Shown here: positions 27,515-32,755 of the stretch, piece after piece
Numbering within the stretch: position 1 is the stretch's first letter
How the letters are laid out: every line of letters starts with the position of its first letter
IMG/VR virus record: IMGVR_UViG_3300009183_000036
Span: 1 to 32,755 of that record
Source of the DNA: a virus
Length of the DNA: 32,755 nucleotides
Direction: 5' to 3' (one strand)
The notes under the pieces: generated by a model
The model's database searches: none
Told to the model about the DNA's origin: nothing
The model's input: only the letters and a program-made list of their open reading frames with translations
Program-made: the position numbers and the translations under genes

Positions 27515-29572
27515 ATGGCACGAATACCCAACGACCAACGCCTAGCAAATCTGCACGCTGATGCACTGCGGCAGTTTAACGACATCCAAACGGCACTGCG
27601 AGATGAGCGCCTACAGTGCCTGCAAGACCGGCGTTTCTATTCCCTTTGCGGTGCGCAGTGGGAAGGCCCACTCTATGACCAGTACGAAAGCAAGCCAAAG
27701 TTTGAGGTCAATAAAATCATGCTGGCGGTCATCCGTATCGTCAACGAGTACCGCAATAACCGCATTACAGTCGATTATGTAAGCAAGGACGGGTCAGAGA
27801 ACGACAGGCTAGCCGAAGTCTGCGATGGCCTTTACCGCGCTGACGAACAAGCCTCAGTCGCTGACGAAGCCTACGATAACGCCTTTGAGGAAGCGGTAGG
27901 CGGCGGCATTGGAGCATGGCGGCTACGGACGGTCTATGAGGACGAAGAGGACGACGAGAACGATAAGCAGCGCATTCGATTCGAGCCAATCTACGATGCC
28001 GATAGTTCGGTATTCTTTGACCTGAACGCCAAGCGCCAGGACAAGTCAGACGCTAAATTCTGTTTTGTGGTCACAAGTATGACCCGCGACAGCTACATGG
28101 AAATCTATAACGATGACCCGACAGACTGGCCTAAGATCATTCACCAGTACGAGTTTGACTGGGCAACGCCCGATATTGTCTTTGTCGCTGAATACTACAA
28201 GCTAGAGGAAAAGGCCGAGACCATCCGCATATTCCAAGCAATTGACGGAACCGAGGAACGCTATACCGCTACCGACTTTGAGAACGACGAGACCCTAGAG
28301 GAAACCCTAATGGCTATCGGCACAAGGGAAGTAAGACAGAAACGGGTCAAGCGGATGCGTGTACGCAAGTACATCATGAGTGGCGGCAAAGTGCTGGAGG
28401 ATGCTGGATACATCGCTGGTAAGTGCATTCCAATCGTCGTTGTCTACGGTAAAAGATGGTTTGTGGACAATATCGAGCGATGCATGGGCGCGGTCAGGCT
28501 TGCCAAGGATGCGCAGCGCCTAAAGAATATGCAACTGTCCAAGCTGGGCGAGATAAGCGCATTGTCCAGCATTGAAAAGCCAATTATGACGCCCGAGCAA
28601 GTCGCAGGGCATCAAGTAATGTGGGCAGAGGATAACCTAAAGGATTACCCTTATCTACTGATTAACCCTGTAACTGGGCCAGACGGAAACACTCAAATCT
28701 CTGGGCCTGTTGCCTACACCCGCAGCGCAGCAATCCCACCGGCAATGGCTGCACTGTTGCAGATTACCGAACAGGATATGCAGGACATCTTGGGCAACCC
28801 GCAAGGGGCTGACAAGATTGTGTCTGGCGTATCCGGCAAAGCGGTAGAGATGATTCAAACCCGAGTGGATATGCAGACGTTTATCTACATGAGCAATTTT
28901 GCCAAGGGCATGAAACGCTGCGGTGAAATCTGGCTGAGCATGGCAAAGGAAATCTACACCGAGGACAAGCGCCGGATGAAAACCATCGCGCCAAGTGGTG
29001 AGGCTGGCATGGTCGAGTTAATGCAACCGATGATTGACCAGGACACGGGCGAGATAAAGATGGCAAACGACTTGAGCGATGCCACCTTTGACGTTATCGC
29101 AGATGTTGGCCCATCGTCCAGCAGTAAGAAGCAAGCTACTGTCCGTGCGCTGACTGGAATGCTCCAATTGACCCAAGACCCTGAGACAGCCCAAGTAATA
29201 ACCGCAATGGCGATGATGAATATGGAAGGCGAGGGACTGAGCGAGACAAACGCCTATTTCCGTAAAAAGCTATTGCGGATGGGCGCAGTCAAGCCTACGG
29301 ACGACGAAAGCAAAGAACTCATGGCCGAGATGCAAGGCCAGACGCAAGACCCGAACGCTATTTACTTGCAGGCAGCAGCCGAGGAAGCTACCGCTAAAGC
29401 AGCCCAGGCTCGCGCCAATACTGTTAAGACGGTGGCCGATGCAGAACTAAGCCGAGCTAAAACGGTAGAGACTTTGAGCAATGTGGACATGGATTCGCAA
29501 GATCATGCGCTGAAACTTTCCGAAGAAATCGGCGGGATTGTTCAGCAACAGGCAACCACCCAGCCTGTTTAA
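27515..29572 (+). CDS. Portal protein, P22 gp1-like
   Basis: A 685-residue protein (P22 gp1 about 725). Features: RRFYSLCGAQWEGPLYDQYE near the N-terminus, VNKIMLAVIRIVNEYRNNRI, ADEAYDNAFEEAVGGGIGAW, and FCFVVTSMTRDSYMEIY-like sequence in the wing. RFVDNIERCMG-like motifs follow, with a crown and a helical C-terminal barrel (ATAKAAQARANTVKTVADAE). Twelve copies form the DNA gate at one capsid vertex and the headful sensor. I use the ATG at 27515, seven bases after AAAGGA; an in-frame start at 27422 would lie inside the terminase gene. TAA overlaps the next start codon candidate. Confidence 0.92.
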   Translation: MARIPNDQRLANLHADALRQFNDIQTALRDERLQCLQDRRFYSLCGAQWEGPLYDQYESKPKFEVNKIMLAVIRIVNEYRNNRITVDYVSKDGSENDRLAEVCDGLYRADEQASVADEAYDNAFEEAVGGGIGAWRLRTVYEDEEDDENDKQRIRFEPIYDADSSVFFDLNAKRQDKSDAKFCFVVTSMTRDSYMEIYNDDPTDWPKIIHQYEFDWATPDIVFVAEYYKLEEKAETIRIFQAIDGTEERYTATDFENDETLEETLMAIGTREVRQKRVKRMRVRKYIMSGGKVLEDAGYIAGKCIPIVVVYGKRWFVDNIERCMGAVRLAKDAQRLKNMQLSKLGEISALSSIEKPIMTPEQVAGHQVMWAEDNLKDYPYLLINPVTGPDGNTQISGPVAYTRSAAIPPAMAALLQITEQDMQDILGNPQGADKIVSGVSGKAVEMIQTRVDMQTFIYMSNFAKGMKRCGEIWLSMAKEIYTEDKRRMKTIAPSGEAGMVELMQPMIDQDTGEIKMANDLSDATFDVIADVGPSSSSKKQATVRALTGMLQLTQDPETAQVITAMAMMNMEGEGLSETNAYFRKKLLRMGAVKPTDDESKELMAEMQGQTQDPNAIYLQAAAEEATAKAAQARANTVKTVADAELSRAKTVETLSNVDMDSQDHALKLSEEIGGIVQQQATTQPV

Positions 29573-29592
29573 TGGGTGAGATGGGGTTAAAG

Positions 29593-30390
29593 ATGAATGA
29601 TGAAATCGAGTTAGAGGAAAACGTAGAAATCAACGAAATCGTTGACAAAGAAGAGATTGAAGAGGAAGAGGTAGTTGTCAGCATTGGCGAGGAAGCACCA
29701 CCGCCCGAAGAGCATACCCAAGCGCCTGAATGGGTGCGTGAGTTGCGTAAGACGAACCGAGAACTGCAACGCCAAAATCGTGAGCTACAAGGAAAGCTGC
29801 AAGCCGCACCACCTGAGACCAAGCCAGTGGTGATAGGCACTAAGCCCAAACTGGAAGATCACGACTACGATGCTGATAAGTACGAAGAGGCGCTGACAAG
29901 CTGGTTTGACCGTAAACGGCAGGCCGATGAGTCAAACGCTAGACAGGAAGCCGAAGTTGTAAATCAACAGAAAGCATGGCAGTCCAGGCTGGACGGATAC
30001 GGCAAGGCAAAGGCCGAGTTAAGGGTAAAAGACTTTGAGGATGCTGAAGAGGCATTCCAGCAAGTTTCATCAATTACCCAACAAGGCGTAGTCCTGCAAG
30101 GTGCGGATAATCCTGCACTGGTTATATATGCCCTTGGCAAAAACCCGAAAAAGGCCAAGGAATTGTGCGATATTAAAGACCCCGTGAAGTTTGCATTTGC
30201 GGTTGCCAAACTGGAGAAAGAATTGAAAGTTACAAACCGCAAGCAAGCGCCAGCCCCAGAACGTGTCGTTACCGGCACTGGCCGATCATCCGGCGCGGTG
30301 GACTCCACACTCGAACGGCTACGGGAGGAAGCAGCCCGAACCGGCAATATGACCAAAGTTATTGCATACAAGCGCCAAAAAAAGGCATAA
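29593..30390 (+). CDS. Capsid scaffolding protein
   Basis: About 265 residues between portal and coat, the P22 gp8 position. The N-terminal 45 residues are extremely acidic (ELEENVEINEIVDKEEIEEE). A long helical body has the RELRKTNRELQRQNRELQGK coiled coil, and the C-terminus is basic (YKRQKKA), where P22 scaffolding contacts coat protein. It directs procapsid assembly and then leaves. Three in-frame starts are close (29572, 29581, 29593); I prefer 29593, with GGGG six bases upstream, but 29572 overlaps the portal stop as TAATG and remains possible. Confidence 0.82.
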   Translation: MNDEIELEENVEINEIVDKEEIEEEEVVVSIGEEAPPPEEHTQAPEWVRELRKTNRELQRQNRELQGKLQAAPPETKPVVIGTKPKLEDHDYDADKYEEALTSWFDRKRQADESNARQEAEVVNQQKAWQSRLDGYGKAKAELRVKDFEDAEEAFQQVSSITQQGVVLQGADNPALVIYALGKNPKKAKELCDIKDPVKFAFAVAKLEKELKVTNRKQAPAPERVVTGTGRSSGAVDSTLERLREEAARTGNMTKVIAYKRQKKA

Positions 30391-30391
30391 T
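30362..30391 (+). promoter_or_regulatory. Candidate sigma-70 promoter for the coat gene
   Basis: TTGCAT (30362-30367) and CATAAT (30386-30391) are 18 bases apart, at the end of the scaffold gene. The start point would be near 30398, giving a 110-base coat leader. This would allow extra transcription of coat relative to scaffold. Both boxes deviate from consensus and no experiment is implied. Confidence 0.35.
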
Positions 30392-30438
30392 GCGCAAAAC
30401 GGGTATCGCTAGCCCTAAATAGCAGTTGAATGGCCCCC

Positions 30439-30503
30439 GCCAGCCCATTGGTGAGTAGAGAAACCTGGCAGCAATGCCGAAATTTTTTATTCAACCAATG
30501 GAG
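30439..30503 (+). promoter_or_regulatory. Structured leader of the coat gene hiding the ribosome site
   Basis: The 118-base gap before the coat gene holds paired segments. CCATTGGT (30445-30452) pairs perfectly with ACCAATGG (30494-30501), whose GG is part of the ribosome site GGAG (30500-30503). GCCAG (30439-30443) pairs with CTGGC (30465-30469), interleaved so that both together make a pseudoknot. A small GGCA-GCAA-TGCC hairpin (30467-30478) with T6 shortly after competes with the latter. The arrangement suggests control of coat translation. Confidence 0.45.
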
Positions 30504-30508
30504 TTTTT

Positions 30509-31798
30509 ATGAGCAATTCATTCAGTAAGGAAGAGCGCGTAGCCTTTGAGGACATCCTCGAAGGCTTTAACGATGCTTTAGTTTTGTCCCGCAACGTGTC
30601 CATCTACAACACAGATGGCTCGATGATGGAACGCACCAATAACGTTATTTATCGTCCACAACCGTACATCGCGCAATCGTATGACGGCATGGATCAGACA
30701 AATAACTTCACTGCATACACGCAGCTTTCAGTGCCTGCGACACTTGGCTTTCAAAAGTCTGTGCCGTTCATTCTGGACGCTTTGGAATTGCGTGACGCAC
30801 TGCAAGAAGGTCGCCTGGGCGAAGCTGCAAAGCAGAAACTGGCATCCGACATCAACATCGCTATCATGAACGCTGCGGCCAATCTCGGTTCGCTGGTGGT
30901 TACTGTTAGCACTGCTGCCGGTGACTATGACGACATCGCTTTGTGCGACAGCATCATGAACGAGCAGGGCGTACAAGCCTTTGATCGTTACTTGGCACTG
31001 TCTAGCCGCGATTACAACGGCATCGCTGGCAATATTGCTGGTGGCGCTGGTGGTGCATCCGTATCGCGTAGCTTTGCTGGTAACAAGTCAAACAATGCGT
31101 TTGAGCGTTCTTATGTTGGTATGGTCGCAGGCTTTGAGACCTACAAACTTGACTACGCAAATCGTATTGCAGCGGCTACCGGCTCTGACCCAACGATGAG
31201 CACTTTGGCTGCGGCAAATAACTACTATGTGCCTGTTGCAACTTCTACTGCCGTGACTGGTGAGACTGCTAACGTGGACAATCGTTTCCAAACGATTACC
31301 GTGTCCAGCACCACCGACTTGCCAGCAGGAACTGCCATCGAGATCGAAGGCGTTGAGGCTGTGCATCACATCACTAAGCAAGGTACTGGATTCTCTAAGA
31401 CTTTCCGTGTGGTGAGCGTGACCAATTCGACCACTTGCGTAATCACACCTCCCATTATTTCCGCACAAGGTGGAACTGATGCCGAGTTGCAGTATCAAAA
31501 CTGTATCGTGACTGCTGCCTCTGGTCGCACTATCAACCGCTTGAATACCGATGCCGCACCTATCAACTGCTTCTGGCAGAAAGATGCGCTGGAGATTCTG
31601 CCTGGACGTTACGCTGTCCCCTCTGATGCTGGTGTCGCAGTGATGCGTGCCTCGACAGATCAGGGCATCGAATTGGTCATGCAAAAGCAATACGATGTGA
31701 ACACCATGAAAACCAAGTATCGTTTGGATACCTTGTTTGGCGTGGTCAACAAACAACCAGAGATGTCCGGCATCCTGTTGTTCAACCAAACACCTTAA
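30509..31798 (+). CDS. Major capsid (coat) protein, P22 gp5-like
   Basis: A 429-residue protein, nearly the length of P22 gp5 (430), with matching order of segments: an N-terminal arm (FSKEERVAFEDILEGFNDAL), then YRPQPYIAQSYDGMD, VPATLGFQKSVPFILDALEL, and a helical stretch DINIAIMNAAANLGSLVV. A beta-rich insertion-type region follows at about 255-345 (FQTITVSSTTDLPAGTAIEI), then ALEILPGRYAVPSDAGVAV and the C-terminal TKYRLDTLFGVVNKQPEMSG. This is the HK97-fold coat with a P22-style inserted domain. GGAG lies five bases before the ATG, partly within a leader stem. Confidence 0.93.
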   Translation: MSNSFSKEERVAFEDILEGFNDALVLSRNVSIYNTDGSMMERTNNVIYRPQPYIAQSYDGMDQTNNFTAYTQLSVPATLGFQKSVPFILDALELRDALQEGRLGEAAKQKLASDINIAIMNAAANLGSLVVTVSTAAGDYDDIALCDSIMNEQGVQAFDRYLALSSRDYNGIAGNIAGGAGGASVSRSFAGNKSNNAFERSYVGMVAGFETYKLDYANRIAAATGSDPTMSTLAAANNYYVPVATSTAVTGETANVDNRFQTITVSSTTDLPAGTAIEIEGVEAVHHITKQGTGFSKTFRVVSVTNSTTCVITPPIISAQGGTDAELQYQNCIVTAASGRTINRLNTDAAPINCFWQKDALEILPGRYAVPSDAGVAVMRASTDQGIELVMQKQYDVNTMKTKYRLDTLFGVVNKQPEMSGILLFNQTP

Positions 31799-31807
31799 GG
31801 AGTTATC

Positions 31808-32419
31808 ATGAGTTATCAAGTAATCTTTGCACAAGGCACTGGCACTGTTACCGTGCCAGCAGGCGAAAAAATCGCTGTTCAAGCCTTCTCGCCAGCAAGC
31901 GTGTTTCAAGAAGTTGGTTATCCCAATTTCCCTGAATCGCAAGACTTGCTGACCGTAGTCGAGAACACCACCTATGTGTCTGCCGCATTCACCAATGCCA
32001 CCAGCGTGACTATTCAAGCTGGCGCATCGGGCGCGTACTACTCTGTAGGTGTCGCTCCTGACATCAACAACAATGGCAACTGGCAACCTCAAGGTGCGCC
32101 TGCTGACATAGCTGATGGTGGCTCAATGATTGCTACGGCAGCAAATGTGCTGACTGGCATCGTTACATCTACGCTCACCCAGGCTCGCAACCTTCAATTG
32201 CCAACGGGTGCAAACCTTGATTTGGCAACTGAATGGGCAATCGGTGATTCGTTCGATGTTACGTTTATGACTTTGGGCGCATTTGTTATGACCATCACGG
32301 TCAACACAGGTGTGACCATCGTAGGTTCTGCTGTAACGGCTGCTACCGCTGGTTCTACTGCACGTTTTCGCTTACGCAAGACCGCAGCAGATACCTTCAT
32401 TGCTTATCGTTTGAGCTAA
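31808..32419 (+). CDS. Beta-rich head decoration or accessory virion protein
   Basis: A 203-residue protein right behind the coat gene. The first 80 residues look like an Ig- or jelly-roll-type domain (YQVIFAQGTGTVTVPAGEKI, YVSAAFTNATSVTIQAGASG). The last 100 residues form a second beta module (VLTGIVTSTLTQARNLQLPT, then DSFDVTFMTLGAFVMTITVN, ARFRLRKTAADTFIAYRLS) that I recall as a recurring C-terminal module of phage accessory proteins. A decoration or surface-adhesion role is likely from position; the exact family is not known to me. AAGGAG lies six bases upstream. Confidence 0.7.
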   Translation: MSYQVIFAQGTGTVTVPAGEKIAVQAFSPASVFQEVGYPNFPESQDLLTVVENTTYVSAAFTNATSVTIQAGASGAYYSVGVAPDINNNGNWQPQGAPADIADGGSMIATAANVLTGIVTSTLTQARNLQLPTGANLDLATEWAIGDSFDVTFMTLGAFVMTITVNTGVTIVGSAVTAATAGSTARFRLRKTAADTFIAYRLS

Positions 32420-32427
32420 TCAACCAG

Positions 32428-32453
32428 ACAGGCCAGCAGAGATGTTGGCCTGT
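32428..32453 (+). terminator. Strong hairpin behind the decoration gene (terminator-like)
   Basis: ACAGGCCAGC (32428-32437) pairs with GTTGGCCTGT (32444-32453) across a six-base loop AGAGAT: ten pairs, one of them G-T. The following TTCTACAT is a weak T-tract. It may be a partial terminator lowering expression downstream of the coat genes, or an RNA processing or stabilising element protecting the coat message from 3' decay. Confidence 0.5.
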
Positions 32454-32470
32454 TCTACATGGAGATAAAA

Positions 32471-32638
32471 ATGCCAATGAAACAAGGTTATTCTAAAAAG
32501 ACCATCGGCAAGAATATTGCAATGGAAATGAAATCAGGTAAACCCCAAAAGCAAGCCATTGCAATGTCTTTAGGCATGGCTGCTAAGTCAGCAAAAGCTG
32601 CTGGTAAGCCAAGCAAAGCCCCAATGAAAAAGAAATGA
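32471..32638 (+). CDS. 55-residue basic protein, recurrent in aquatic phages
   Basis: The product MPMKQGYSKKTIGKNIAMEM, KSGKPQKQAIAMSLGMAAKS, ending KAAGKPSKAPMKKK, is Lys/Ala/Met-rich. The pattern YSKKTI-KNI--EM-SGKPQKQA-A-- is one I recall from many small hypotheticals in aquatic phages, always without assigned function. GGAGA lies five bases upstream. The TGA overlaps the ATG of the gene that crosses the contig junction (ATGA at 32635-32638), showing that the junction is genuine sequence continuity. Confidence 0.7.
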   Translation: MPMKQGYSKKTIGKNIAMEMKSGKPQKQAIAMSLGMAAKSAKAAGKPSKAPMKKK

Positions 32639-32755
32639 TTAAGTCTGCCGCAATCATCAAGACCAAGGCTCTTGCCCCGTGGAAAGAGTTGCGGCTGCAA
32701 AAGCGCAAACTTAAAAAGTCACAGGCCGTAGAGCGCAAAGCAAGCAAGCAAGTGC
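32633..32755. repeat. Terminal direct repeat, right copy (circular contig)
   Basis: Identical to bases 1-123. The gene starting at position 3 begins again at 32635, so the last 121 bases are a duplicate of its 5' part and not a second gene. The unique genome length is 32632 bases. Confidence 0.9.

Noticed and set aside
29964-30494. Minus-strand frame of 176 codons opposite the scaffold gene
   Set aside because: Antisense to a well-supported gene, with no ribosome site or motif.
31088-32092. Long minus-strand open frame (334 codons) opposite the coat and decoration genes
   Set aside because: It is the antisense of two well-supported structural genes, has Cys/His/Ser-rich mirror composition, crosses a gene boundary and shows no ribosome site or family motif.
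1-32755. tRNA genes, CRISPR arrays, insertion sequences
   Set aside because: I saw no cloverleaf with a T-arm GGTTCRA signature, no regularly spaced repeats and no transposase motif. This was by eye; a dedicated tRNA and repeat search could still find something.

Overview
The window holds a complete genome of a short-tailed, P22-like bacteriophage, about 32.6 kb. Bases 1-123 recur exactly at 32633-32755, inside a coding gene, so the contig is a circle of 32632 unique bases opened at an arbitrary point. The order small terminase, large terminase, portal, scaffold, coat, gp4-like adaptor, gp10-like stabiliser, three ejection proteins and a tailspike with a P22-type head-binding domain is diagnostic. 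The small accessory proteins and intermediate GC suggest a freshwater or soil proteobacterial host, perhaps Burkholderiales; the host guess is weak. I recognise no integrase, CI-type repressor, RNA polymerase, tRNA or CRISPR array.

Layout. (1) 25850-32638 and on through the junction to 16755, plus strand: packaging, capsid, tail, ejection and lysis genes. (2) 14459-16755 is the lysis end: a small membrane protein, a cyclic-di-GMP-I (GEMM) riboswitch, a papain-like hydrolase, a membrane/coiled-coil protein, a three-helix holin and a GH24 endolysin. (3) 16832-20969, minus strand: an early leftward operon with a zinc ribbon, Erf annealing protein, a small protein with an SSB-like tail, a winged-helix-like protein, a run of very small membrane proteins, a gene broken by an in-frame stop, and modular accessory proteins. 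(4) 20977-21132: a divergent switch region with palindromic operators; a near-copy of the leftward promoter/operator/leader lies inside the operon at 18841-18906. (5) 21133-25853, plus strand: Cro/YdaS-like regulator, HNH nuclease, replication initiator, P-like helicase-loader candidate, PAPS-reductase-family protein, a C5-cytosine methyltransferase overprinted along nearly its whole length by a second open frame, a VRR-NUC-like nuclease, NinB and a YbcO-like nuclease.

Genes are tightly coupled: most starts overlap the preceding stop as ATGA or TAATG. This helped fix starts, revealed several genes under 60 codons, and is a main argument that the frame overprinting the methyltransferase is translated.

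The two observations most worth following are the cyclic-di-GMP riboswitch inside the lysis cassette, which would let the phage read a host second messenger late in infection, and the roughly 830-base dual-frame gene pair at 24070-24936. The repeated operator-promoter-hairpin leaders, the lack of a visible repressor gene to match them, the broken gene at 18019-18294 and the folded leader of the coat gene come next.
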